From: an uncultured Bacteroidales bacterium
GTDB lineage: Bacteria; Bacteroidota; Bacteroidia; Bacteroidales; UBA932
Direction of reading: 5' to 3'
Length of the DNA stretch: 28,939 nt
NCBI GenBank assembly: GCA_900546395.1
Contig: URDD01000032.1
Span: 1 to 28,939 of the forward strand
Below, one piece after another: positions 1 to 6,790 of the stretch. The position numbers and the translations under genes were made by a program. The stretch's first letter is position 1, and each line of letters begins with the position of its first letter. Under the pieces are notes generated by a model. That model worked only from the letters and a program-made list of their open reading frames with translations, had not been told where the DNA came from and made no database searches.

Positions 1-335
1 ACTCCTGCTAATTTGTCAAGGAAACGATCTGTAGCATCCACATAAACCAGATTTGCATTCATCTGATTACGGAATACTTCGATCACCTGCTCTGGCTCAC
101 CCTTACGAAGCAGACCATGATTAACATGAACACATACTAACTGCTGTCCAATAGCCTTGATCAAAAGTGCAGCAACAACTGATGAATCTACTCCACCAGA
201 AAGTGCAAGAAGAACTTTCTTATCCCCTACCTGTTCTTTGATCAATGCAACCTGCTCGTCAATAAAAGCCTTTGCAAGCTCTGGTGTTGTAATTCTTTCC
301 ATGTCAGCCGGACGTCTGATTTCAGTAACATTCAT
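1..335 (-). CDS. guaA: GMP synthase ATP-pyrophosphatase domain, N-terminal part (partial)
   Basis: This reading frame runs off the left edge; 111 residues are visible. GMP synthase aminates XMP to GMP with ATP. The PP-loop ATP-pyrophosphatase motif SGGVDSS is at residues 46-52, followed by HVNHGLLRKGE, both typical of GuaA. The ATG at 335-333 is preceded by AAGGAGG (344-350) at ideal spacing and by a good promoter, so the start looks real. In full-length GuaA the PP-loop sits near residue 230, behind a class I glutamine amidotransferase domain. That domain is absent here, so this gene encodes only the synthetase part or the amidotransferase is separate. The strong Shine-Dalgarno and the sequence flavour are Lachnospiraceae-like, unlike the rest of the window. 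Family identity is very secure; the taxonomic assignment is inference. Confidence 0.92.
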   Translation of the reverse strand, partial: MNVTEIRRPADMERITTPELAKAFIDEQVALIKEQVGDKKVLLALSGGVDSSVVAALLIKAIGQQLVCVHVNHGLLRKGEPEQVIEVFRNQMNANLVYVDATDRFLDKLAG

Positions 336-374
336 TTGATTTTCCTCCTTAGTATCCTCTCAATATCTACAATG

Positions 375-403
375 ATTGTACCGTCATTATGATTACACAT
401 CAA
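375..403 (-). promoter_or_regulatory. Sigma-A type promoter of guaA
   Basis: On the minus strand, TTGATG (403-398) and TACAAT (380-375) are separated by exactly 17 bases and lie about 40 bases upstream of the guaA ATG. This is the Firmicutes housekeeping arrangement, not the Bacteroidota TTTG/TAnnTTTG type. No purine riboswitch core was recognised in the short leader. Confidence 0.6.
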
Positions 404-575
404 CACATTCTGACATGATTTGATTTATTTATCTTTCAAAAATATTGCTGTACTTTTTTCCTTCTGCAGTGTTTTATTTTCATCAAAAGGTATATGATTT
501 AAGCTTTTTTCTTTGCACCATAACATTTTGTCAAATATCTGTAAATAAAAGTATTTAATATCCCAAAAAAGCTTT

Positions 576-599
576 AGCGATTTAACGTGAAAAATCACT
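576..599. promoter_or_regulatory. Imperfect inverted repeat upstream of the chorismate mutase promoter
   Basis: AGCGATTT (576-583) and AAATCACT (592-599) form an inverted repeat with one mismatch, ending nine bases before the -35 box of the next promoter. It could be an operator, but no family is recognised. The rest of the 336-607 stretch is AT-rich divergent intergenic DNA in which nothing else is seen beyond the guaA promoter. Confidence 0.25.
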
Positions 600-607
600 A
601 AATTGTA

Positions 608-636
608 TTGTCGTATACAAAAACACCTGTTATAAT
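608..636 (+). promoter_or_regulatory. Sigma-A promoter with extended -10 for the chorismate mutase gene
   Basis: TTGTCG (608-613) and TATAAT (631-636) are 17 bases apart. A TG at 628-629 gives an extended -10 (TGTTATAAT). The ATG lies 35 bases downstream at 672. This is a textbook low-GC Gram-positive promoter and supports a Clostridia origin for the first ~850 bases. Confidence 0.7.
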
Positions 637-671
637 ATTAAAAATGATAATCAGATAGGAATGGTGATAAA

Positions 672-860
672 ATGAGTCAGTTAGAAATATTAAGAGAGAG
701 TCTTGGCCAGTGTGATGAAATCATCCTGGATGCATTGCTTATGCGTAATCGTATTGTAGAAGATATCATGGCTTATAAGAAGTCCAATGATCTTCCAATC
801 TTACAGCCGGAACAAGAGACCAAACAGAAAGAATGGCTGGAAAAAAGAAAATGCAGATAA
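672..860 (+). CDS. Chorismate mutase (AroQ, CM type II), truncated at its C-terminus
   Basis: Sixty-two residues are readable, starting MSQLEILRESLGQCDEIILD and continuing with LLMRNRIVEDIMAYK and LPILQPEQE. This matches helix 1 and the start of helix 2 of AroQ-type chorismate mutases, which convert chorismate to prephenate for Phe/Tyr synthesis. RNRIV carries the family's helix-1 arginine. The AroQ domain is normally about 85-90 residues, and in many Lachnospiraceae it is fused to shikimate kinase. Here the frame leaves the family around residue 58, in a poly-A tract (841-850), and stops at 858-860. The promoter and start (GGTGA at 663-667) look intact, so the loss of the 3' part fits a misjoin with Bacteroidota DNA better than natural decay. 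Family call is good; the cause of truncation is inference. Confidence 0.8.
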   Translation: MSQLEILRESLGQCDEIILDALLMRNRIVEDIMAYKKSNDLPILQPEQETKQKEWLEKRKCR

Positions 861-945
861 AGGAATTCCTTCTCGGTTTCAGGGAACCTGAAAGCTACTC
901 TACTGATAAAGGAACTTCTGCTGAAGTATTAAAAAAGAACATATA
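840..945. other. Probable chimeric junction between Clostridia-like and Bacteroidota DNA
   Basis: Left of here are a truncated chorismate mutase, sigma-A promoters and strong Shine-Dalgarno sites. Right of here begin Bacteroidota genes and TAnnTTTG promoters. The frame that ends TAA at 944-946 overlaps the next ATG (TAATG), as expected for the tail of a coupled upstream Bacteroidota gene, but its last ~30 codons were not recognised. No tRNA, integrase, IS end or direct repeat is visible at the join. Confidence 0.6.
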
Positions 946-1620
946 ATGACACCAGGAATCAAAAGTGCCGTTATTATCTGCGATGGTGTATTCCCAAAAA
1001 AGGAGTATCCTCGATACCTGATACGGCAGGCAGACTATATCATTTGTTGTGATGCGGCACTTAAATCCTACCTGAGGCATTGCCAATCCATATTCGGCAA
1101 AGAAAGAAAACCTGACGCAGTCATAGGTGACCTTGATTCTATAAGTCCCTTACTCATAAACAAATACAGTGACATTATAATACACGAGACAGAACAGGAA
1201 AACAACGACCAGACAAAGGCATTCAAGCTTGTTCTGTCCAAATATACAGATGCTACTGAAATACATATCCTTGGAGCAACCGGCAAACGCACTGACCACA
1301 CAATCGGAAATGTTTCACTCCTTATGGAATACGCAAGACTATTCGGACCTGAAATTTCCGGTAAAAGCGTTGATATGGTCACAGACTACGAAACAGTATT
1401 CGCCATTACAGACAGTATCGAACTCCATTGCGGCAAAGGACGTACAGTATCTATCTTCTCGCCTGACAACAGTCTCAGAATAAAATCCTCCGGACTCGTC
1501 TGGAAGACAGATGATGTCGTATTTGACAATTGGTGGAAAGCTACACTGAACAAAGCATCCGAAGATATTGTAAAACTGGAACTCAGCCATAAGTCAATTG
1601 CATTAATTATGTTGAATTGA
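946..1620 (+). CDS. Thiamine pyrophosphokinase
   Basis: A 224-residue cytosolic enzyme predicted to transfer pyrophosphate from ATP to thiamine, giving thiamine diphosphate. The family signature is clear: VIGDLDSIS at residues 59-67 (metal-binding aspartates D62 and D64), NNDQTKAF at 86-93 and GATGKRTDHTIGN at 110-122. The length matches bacterial TPKs (210-230). The ATG overlaps an upstream TAA as TAATG, suggesting translational coupling to a gene lost at the contig junction. In Bacteroides genomes TPK commonly follows the pnuC vitamin transporter, but the visible upstream tail does not look like PnuC. ilvA starts 70 bases downstream. The product is sometimes called ThiN. Confidence 0.9.
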   Translation: MTPGIKSAVIICDGVFPKKEYPRYLIRQADYIICCDAALKSYLRHCQSIFGKERKPDAVIGDLDSISPLLINKYSDIIIHETEQENNDQTKAFKLVLSKYTDATEIHILGATGKRTDHTIGNVSLLMEYARLFGPEISGKSVDMVTDYETVFAITDSIELHCGKGRTVSIFSPDNSLRIKSSGLVWKTDDVVFDNWWKATLNKASEDIVKLELSHKSIALIMLN

Positions 1621-1652
1621 TTAGGAAATTATCTATTTTAATTATAATTTTG
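1621..1652 (+). promoter_or_regulatory. Possible Bacteroidota promoter for ilvA-ilvE
   Basis: TAATTTTG (1645-1652) matches the Bacteroidota -7 consensus TAnnTTTG and lies 38 bases before the ilvA ATG. A one-mismatch -33 box (TTAG, 1621-1624) sits 20 bases upstream of it. The weak -33 keeps this tentative. Confidence 0.35.
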
Positions 1653-1690
1653 ACAAAAATTTGTATAGTCAACATATAAATTGTAACACA

Positions 1691-2950
1691 ATGACTAAAA
1701 CAGAATATTTCCCGTCAGTAAAAGACGTTGAGAAAGCAGAAGAAATTCTGGGTGAGATTCTGGAACCCACCCCTATTGTCAAAAACCCAAACCTTTCAGA
1801 AAAGTATGAGGCGGAAATCTTCCTTAAAAGGGAAGACCTACAGATGGTAAGATCCTACAAAATCAGAGGAGCATATAACAAGATACGCTCAATCTCTCCG
1901 GAGACCCTGAAATACGGAATTGTATGCGCCAGCGCCGGAAACCACGCACAAGGAGTAGCTTTTTCGTGCAACAGACTGAATATAATGGGATCAATCTATA
2001 TGCCTACCACTACCCCGAAACAGAAAATCAACCAGGTGAGAATGTTCGGAAAGGGCAATATTGACATTGTTCTTACAGGAGATACATTCGATGCTGCAAA
2101 CAAGGCAGCCATCGAATATGCGAAAAAGACAGGCAAGACTTTCATTCCACCTTTTGATGATCCTAAGATAATCGAAGGACAGGGCTCCATCGGGTATGAG
2201 ATAGCCCAGCAGGTGAAAGCTCCGCTTGACTACCTGTTCATCCCAATAGGAGGAGGAGGACTGGCGTCTGGAGTCGGGGCATACATAAAGCAGGTATGGC
2301 CTGATACAAAACTTATCGGTGTAGAGCCCGCAGGTGCAGCCTGCATGAAAACAGCTATTGAGAAAGGCGAGGTTGTCGAACTTGAAAACATAGACAAATT
2401 CGTTGACGGAGCCGCTGTAAAAAAAGCAGGAAGCTACACTTTTGAAGTATGCAGGAAAGTGCTCGACGACATCATTGCTGTCCCTGAAGGAGCAGTATGT
2501 ACAAGTATAATTGACATGTACAACAAGAGCGCAATTGTTGTAGAACCGGCAGGTGCTCTTTCCGTAGCGGCACTTCGCTTCTACGCAGATAAAATAAAGG
2601 GAAAGAGGGTCGGATGCATAGTCAGCGGAAGCAACAACGACATAACAAGAACTGAAGAAATCAGAGAGAAGTCAATGCTGTATGAAGGTCTGAAACACTA
2701 TTTTATGGTAACATTCCCTCAAAGGTCAGGAGCCATACTTTCCTTCATTCGCGATGTAATAGGTCCTACAGATGATCTTGTACACATACAGTACATCAAA
2801 AAGACCAATAAGGAAGAAGGCCCTGCACTTATAGGAATAGAGGTGGCAAGCAAGGAAGACTATCAGGCTCTGATTAACAGGATGAAGGCCAACAATATCA
2901 ATTACGAATACATAAACGAGAACAACAAGCTTTTCGAAATACTGATTTGA
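1691..2950 (+). CDS. ilvA: Threonine ammonia-lyase (threonine dehydratase), biosynthetic short form
   Basis: A PLP enzyme that deaminates threonine to 2-oxobutanoate, the first committed step to isoleucine. The ATG at 1691 (419 residues) is preferred over an upstream in-frame TTG at 1661, because homology begins near ATG residue 8. The Schiff-base lysine is K57 in SYKIRGA. SAGNHAQG (81-88) and the phosphate-binding glycine loop GGGGL (186-190) follow. A single ACT-like regulatory domain occupies about residues 335-419, as in short IlvA proteins, against two in E. coli IlvA. It precedes ilvE by 47 bases in the same direction, so the pair supplies both ends of branched-chain amino-acid synthesis. 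Isoleucine feedback control is likely from the ACT domain but is inferred. Confidence 0.95.
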   Translation: MTKTEYFPSVKDVEKAEEILGEILEPTPIVKNPNLSEKYEAEIFLKREDLQMVRSYKIRGAYNKIRSISPETLKYGIVCASAGNHAQGVAFSCNRLNIMGSIYMPTTTPKQKINQVRMFGKGNIDIVLTGDTFDAANKAAIEYAKKTGKTFIPPFDDPKIIEGQGSIGYEIAQQVKAPLDYLFIPIGGGGLASGVGAYIKQVWPDTKLIGVEPAGAACMKTAIEKGEVVELENIDKFVDGAAVKKAGSYTFEVCRKVLDDIIAVPEGAVCTSIIDMYNKSAIVVEPAGALSVAALRFYADKIKGKRVGCIVSGSNNDITRTEEIREKSMLYEGLKHYFMVTFPQRSGAILSFIRDVIGPTDDLVHIQYIKKTNKEEGPALIGIEVASKEDYQALINRMKANNINYEYINENNKLFEILI

Positions 2951-2984
2951 CAACAGGGAACACATAATCTTAGAAATAAAAATT

Positions 2985-2989
2985 GGAGG
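2985..2989 (+). promoter_or_regulatory. Shine-Dalgarno site that fixes the ilvE start
   Basis: GGAGG ends eight bases before the ATG at 2998 and so selects that start over the in-frame TTG at 2983, which overlaps the site itself. Confidence 0.7.
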
Positions 2990-2997
2990 ATACTTAT

Positions 2998-4035
2998 ATG
3001 CCAAACATCGACTGGAGTAAATTGACTTTTTCTTACACAAAGACCAATACTATCTTGTGCTGCACATATAAGAACGGAGCATGGGGCGAGATTGAAAGCA
3101 GGACAGACGACAATATAAATCTCAGCGCTTTTGCCGGTGCCCTGCACTATAGTGTAGAATGCTTCGAGGGTCTCAAGGCCTTCAGGGGAAAAGACGGAAA
3201 GATAAGGCTGTTCCGCCCGGAGGAAAATGCTGCCAGAATGCAGAATTCCGCCAGATTTCTCGGCATAGCAGAGCCGCCTACAGAGCTTTTTATAGAAATG
3301 TGCGAACGCGTTGTCAAGGAAAACATTGATTTTCTTCCTCCATACGGAACACACGCATCAATGTACCTCAGACCTACACTGATAGGTATCAACCCTCAGT
3401 TGGGTGTGAAGTCATCACAGGAATGTATGCTTATGATGCTCTGCTCTCCTGTAGGAGCCTATACAGGAGGCAACCTCGAGCCGATTAATGTGGTTATAGC
3501 AAGAAACTATGACCGTGCAGCCCCAGACGGATGCGGATGCTACAAGGTAGGAGGAAACTACGCTGCTTCACTGAAGTCATTCAATATGGCTCACGAACAG
3601 GGTTACAAAGCTGTACTATATCTTGATCCCGAGAAGAAACAGTTCATCGACGAATTCAACTCATCCAACTTCTTCGGAATCAAAGGCAACACTTATGTAA
3701 CTCCAATGTCAAAGTCTATACTTCCGTCCATTACCAACAAATCACTTGAAGCTGCGGCCAAATATTTGGGAATGGAAGTGGAAAGAAGACCGGTGCCAGT
3801 AGAAGAACTCAGCACTTTCGAAGAGGTGGGTGAATGCGGTACTGCAGTAGTTATCACTCCTGTATATCAGGTTGATGACAAGCCGTCTCTCGAATCAAGT
3901 GAAGTGACTTCATACAAATTCGGCGTTCCTACAGAGTGCGGACCGAAGAGTTTGAAACTCTACAAGTTCATCACCGGCATCCAGTATGGTGAAACTGAAG
4001 ATCCGTTCGGCTGGTGCCGCTTCATAGAGGAGTAG
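2998..4035 (+). CDS. ilvE: Branched-chain amino acid aminotransferase
   Basis: A PLP fold-type IV transaminase that interconverts Leu, Ile and Val with their 2-oxo acids using glutamate. It has 345 residues, matching the longer BCAT class (about 340-360) shared with Gram-positives and eukaryotes. The Schiff-base lysine is K183 in YKVGGNYA. SVECFEGLKAF (52-62) and the substrate/cofactor segment EFNSSNFF (about 219-226) are also family features, as is the C-terminal GECGTAVVITPV block. It follows ilvA directly and is closed by a strong terminator 25 bases after the stop, so ilvA-ilvE is probably the end of a transcript. Confidence 0.95.
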   Translation: MPNIDWSKLTFSYTKTNTILCCTYKNGAWGEIESRTDDNINLSAFAGALHYSVECFEGLKAFRGKDGKIRLFRPEENAARMQNSARFLGIAEPPTELFIEMCERVVKENIDFLPPYGTHASMYLRPTLIGINPQLGVKSSQECMLMMLCSPVGAYTGGNLEPINVVIARNYDRAAPDGCGCYKVGGNYAASLKSFNMAHEQGYKAVLYLDPEKKQFIDEFNSSNFFGIKGNTYVTPMSKSILPSITNKSLEAAAKYLGMEVERRPVPVEELSTFEEVGECGTAVVITPVYQVDDKPSLESSEVTSYKFGVPTECGPKSLKLYKFITGIQYGETEDPFGWCRFIEE

Positions 4036-4060
4036 TCCAAACGGATAAAATAGCGATATT

Positions 4061-4106
4061 GTTGGCTGGGAGTTGCCGTAACTGCAATTTCCAGCCAACT
4101 TTTTTT
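4061..4106 (+). terminator. Rho-independent terminator after ilvE
   Basis: Arms at 4061-4076 and 4084-4099 pair over 16 bases with two G-U wobbles, around a 7-base loop. Seven T residues follow (4100-4106). Confidence 0.9.
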
Positions 4107-4254
4107 GTCTCCTTCCATTATCTTGTCTCCAATCATCCCTAACGCCGGAAACAAGAGTGAGTAAGACATAGAAATCGTATGAAAAAACTTTCTGATTTAT
4201 CATCATTTCCTCAGGATTTTCCTTTCTCACAGCTATTTACTTAATCAAATCATT

Positions 4255-4447
4255 ATGACTATGAAAGCAAGGTATTATTTTACAGTTTTTGCAGCAATCA
4301 CAGTTTTACTGTCATCGTGCCAGAAAGAAAAAGAATAGCGACGAACCGGACTGAAGTTGCAGGATATGGCATAACGACACCGAAATAAAGGACGCCCAAA
4401 GAGAATTTCTGGACAACACCAATCCGCAGCTCAGGATAGTAAGATAA
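4255..4447 (+). pseudogene. Remnant of a small lipoprotein gene
   Basis: The ATG at 4255 (or 4261) opens a frame with a perfect lipoprotein signal: a basic start, a hydrophobic core and the lipobox LSSC, then a charged QKEKE, where it stops (4336-4338) after only 27 residues. The next frame carries plausible coding sequence near 4373-4447 (DTEIKDAQREFLDN and onward) and ends TAA. An additional stop at 4352-4354 separates the two parts, so at least two lesions are needed. This looks like a decayed lipoprotein gene. It could also be a genuine very short lipoprotein. The surrounding 4107-4571 stretch contains no other convincing gene; a 21-codon ORF at 4179-4244 is noted in the findings. Confidence 0.45.
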
Positions 4448-4522
4448 CCGTATAGCAGATTGTTCACAAAGGCTATTGTTTATGCTCTGATTTGGCGGCC
4501 TATCCATATAAATACGAAAGAA

Positions 4523-4540
4523 GGCGACTCATTAGTCGCC
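4523..4540 (-). terminator. Hairpin downstream of nagB
   Basis: GGCGACT (4523-4529) and AGTCGCC (4534-4540) form a perfect 7-bp stem with a 4-base loop, 32 bases past the nagB stop. The minus-strand continuation is TTCTTTCG, a weak U-tract. Rho-independent termination of the permease-nagB transcript is plausible. Confidence 0.55.
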
Positions 4541-4571
4541 CTCTTAAATTGCTGCTCTGGAAAGCAGATAT

Positions 4572-5354
4572 TTATTTCTCTATCTCTTTAAAGTAACGAT
4601 ATGTCGAAACTTTTATTTCTCCGGCTGCAGACTCATCGCAGACAAGAATGCTGTTAGGGTGAATCTGAAGGGAAGAAATAGGCCATGCGTGAGTGTAAGC
4701 GCCCTCAACGCAATGCTGTACGGCAGCAGCTTTCTTCGCTCCCAGAGCAAGAACCATAACTTCACGTGAGTCAAGTACTGTTGCAATTCCTACTGAAACG
4801 GCACTTACAGGGACCTTGTTAACATCATTGTCAAAGAATCTTGAATTTACGACTCTGGTATCATGAGTAAGAGTCTGCACATGAGTGCGCGAATTCAAAG
4901 AAGTATATGGCTCATTAAAAGCAAGATGTCCATTCTCCCCTACTCCACCGAGGAAAAGATCTATACCTCCGGCAGCGATGATCTTCTTCTCATACTCTTC
5001 ACACTCAGCATGAGGGTCGGCGGCATTGCCATTAAGAATATTTACATTCTCAGGTTTTATGTCAATGTATTTGAAGAAATTGTTCCACATAAATGAGTGG
5101 TAGCTCTCCGGATGCTCTTCCGGAAGATTTACATACTCATCCATATTGAATGTAATTACATTCTTGAATGAAACCTTACCTGCCTTATTCAGAGCAATGA
5201 GTTCTTTATATGTAGAAAGTGGTGTAGAACCTGTAGGAAGACCCAACACAAACGGCTTGTCTGTTTTTGCCTGATGTTCCAGAATTCTGCTTACAATGTA
5301 ACGGGCTGCCCACTGGCCTGCCGATTCATTAGATTCTTTAATTACAAATCTCAT
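4572..5354 (-). CDS. nagB: Glucosamine-6-phosphate deaminase
   Basis: This cytosolic aldo-keto isomerase/deaminase turns glucosamine-6-phosphate into fructose-6-phosphate and ammonia, feeding amino sugars into glycolysis. At 260 residues it matches the family (about 240-270). Visible features are the phosphate loop GLPTGSTP (38-45), catalytic D72 in FNMDEY, and GENGHLAFNEP (139-149) with H143 and E148. The E. coli D141 position is N here; ENGH is, to my knowledge, a common variant in NagB proteins. The conserved block LTHDTRVVNSRFF follows. It lies 12 bases downstream of an MFS permease on the same strand, so the two are very probably cotranscribed. The next element downstream is a terminator-like hairpin. 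Confidence 0.95.
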   Translation of the reverse strand: MRFVIKESNESAGQWAARYIVSRILEHQAKTDKPFVLGLPTGSTPLSTYKELIALNKAGKVSFKNVITFNMDEYVNLPEEHPESYHSFMWNNFFKYIDIKPENVNILNGNAADPHAECEEYEKKIIAAGGIDLFLGGVGENGHLAFNEPYTSLNSRTHVQTLTHDTRVVNSRFFDNDVNKVPVSAVSVGIATVLDSREVMVLALGAKKAAAVQHCVEGAYTHAWPISSLQIHPNSILVCDESAAGEIKVSTYRYFKEIEK

Positions 5355-5366
5355 AATATATATTCA

Positions 5367-6668
5367 TTAACGTTTTTTAATAACTTTTGAAGGATCTTTG
5401 AAAACAATGGCGAAAAGTATGGCTACGACAAGAGCATAAGCCGCAAAAATATACCATGCCGCACTCCAGTTTCCGACAGTATAGAATACTCCGTTAACTT
5501 CTTCTCCCCAAGTGAAATGATTTACTACAGCCTGGGCAGCTATCATACCAAGTGACGCGCCGATACCGTTGGTCATAAGCATGAAAAGACCCTGAGCACT
5601 TGAGCGTATATCTTCAGTTGTCCTTTCATTTACATAAAGAGAGCCCGAAATATTGAAAAAGTCAAATGCGACCCCATATACTATCATTGAGACAATGAAC
5701 ATCCATACTCCGGATCCCGGATCACCTGCACCGAAAAGTCCGAAACGGAACACCCACGCAATCATAGCGATAAGCATAACTTTCTTTATGCCGAATTTCT
5801 TCAGGAAGAACGGAATCAGAAGAATTCCAAGTGTCTCGGAAACCTGCGAGATGGAAATCAGTGCATTTGCGTTTTCAGCACCGAATGTTCCTGCAAATTC
5901 AGGAATTGCCTTGAAACTGGTTATGAAAGGGTTTGCATAACCATTGGTAATCTGCAGAGCGACGCCCAGCAACATTGAGAAAATGAAGAAAATAGCCATC
6001 TGGCTGTCTTTAAACAAAGCAAATGCCTTCAATCCCAGTGCATCTACAATACCTTTCTGCTCCTTATGCGACTTCACCGGGCAGTCTGGAAGAGTAAATG
6101 AATATACCATTAGCACCAGACCAAGAATACCGGAAACAAGAAACTGATTGTATGTAGACTGGAATTGCAATCCTTCTGCATCTCTTACGAAATTGACAAA
6201 AAGCATGCTGCATATAAAACCTACTGTTCCGAATACCCTTATTGGAGGAAAATCCTTGACAGTATCATATCCGTTATTCTCCAGTATTGTATAAGCCACT
6301 GAATTTGAAAGAGCTATGGTAGGCATATAGAATGCTACACTTAATGTGTAAAGCGGGAAAAGTACTCCGAATTCAACTCCGCTGCCGGCAGTCATACAAT
6401 AATAACCAGCAGCTATCATAGCTGCCCCGGCTATACCGTGACATATTGCAAGCACTTTCTGTGCAGACAGAAACTTGTCAGCCACTATTCCGACAAGGGC
6501 TGGCATGAAGATAGATACAAGTCCCTGCATTGAATAAAACCATCCTATGTGCTCGGCAAGGCCTGCTTTTCCAAGATAGTTACCCATTGAAGTAAGGTAA
6601 GCTCCCCAGACTGCAAACTGAAGAAAACTCATTATTACAAGTCTGGTACGCACTGATTTATTGTTCAT
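5367..6668 (-). CDS. MFS permease, nucleoside:H+ symporter (NupG/XapB-like) family
   Basis: A 433-residue polytopic inner-membrane protein with about 12 hydrophobic segments. The N-terminus (RTRLVIMSFLQFAVWGAYLT) is characteristic of the nucleoside:H+ symporter branch of MFS, and the ending KDPSKVIKKR is a short basic cytoplasmic tail. The family imports nucleosides with protons in enterobacteria. Here it shares a likely operon with nagB, 12 bases apart, so the true substrate may be an amino sugar or another glycan-derived compound; that is inference from context. The start is the first ATG, 120 bases from the divergent tgt start. Fold assignment is secure; substrate is not. Confidence 0.85.
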   Translation of the reverse strand: MNNKSVRTRLVIMSFLQFAVWGAYLTSMGNYLGKAGLAEHIGWFYSMQGLVSIFMPALVGIVADKFLSAQKVLAICHGIAGAAMIAAGYYCMTAGSGVEFGVLFPLYTLSVAFYMPTIALSNSVAYTILENNGYDTVKDFPPIRVFGTVGFICSMLFVNFVRDAEGLQFQSTYNQFLVSGILGLVLMVYSFTLPDCPVKSHKEQKGIVDALGLKAFALFKDSQMAIFFIFSMLLGVALQITNGYANPFITSFKAIPEFAGTFGAENANALISISQVSETLGILLIPFFLKKFGIKKVMLIAMIAWVFRFGLFGAGDPGSGVWMFIVSMIVYGVAFDFFNISGSLYVNERTTEDIRSSAQGLFMLMTNGIGASLGMIAAQAVVNHFTWGEEVNGVFYTVGNWSAAWYIFAAYALVVAILFAIVFKDPSKVIKKR

Positions 6669-6696
6669 TGATTATCTGTTTTTATGTTATAGCCTA

Positions 6697-6704
6697 CAAA
6701 TATA
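6697..6704 (-). promoter_or_regulatory. Bacteroidota -7 element for the permease-nagB operon
   Basis: On the minus strand this reads TATATTTG, a perfect TAnnTTTG, 28 bases upstream of the permease ATG. No TTTG is found 19-21 bases further upstream, so only half of the promoter is convincing. Confidence 0.4.
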
Positions 6705-6726
6705 AGAGTATTTCTCTACTTTTTAG

Positions 6727-6734
6727 TATCTTTG
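6727..6734 (+). promoter_or_regulatory. Bacteroidota -7 element for the tgt operon
   Basis: TATCTTTG matches TAnnTTTG exactly, 56 bases before the tgt ATG and back-to-back with the divergent element for the permease. The leader contains a small GC-rich hairpin (arms 6753-6758 and 6766-6771, GGCAGC/GCTGCC). A matching -33 box was not seen. Confidence 0.4.
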
Positions 6735-6790
6735 GGCTCAGAAAATAATGCGGGCAGCCTGTACTGCTGCCGCGCAAAAGAGCGATAAAA

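Noticed and set aside
840..945. Horizontal transfer or an integration site at the taxonomic junction
   Set aside because: No integrase, tRNA, attachment repeat or IS end was found, and genes are cut on the left side of the join; an assembly chimera is simpler.
6735..6790. A preQ1 riboswitch in the tgt leader
   Set aside because: There is a small GC hairpin, but neither the compact pseudoknot tail nor the conserved core of preQ1 riboswitches is visible.
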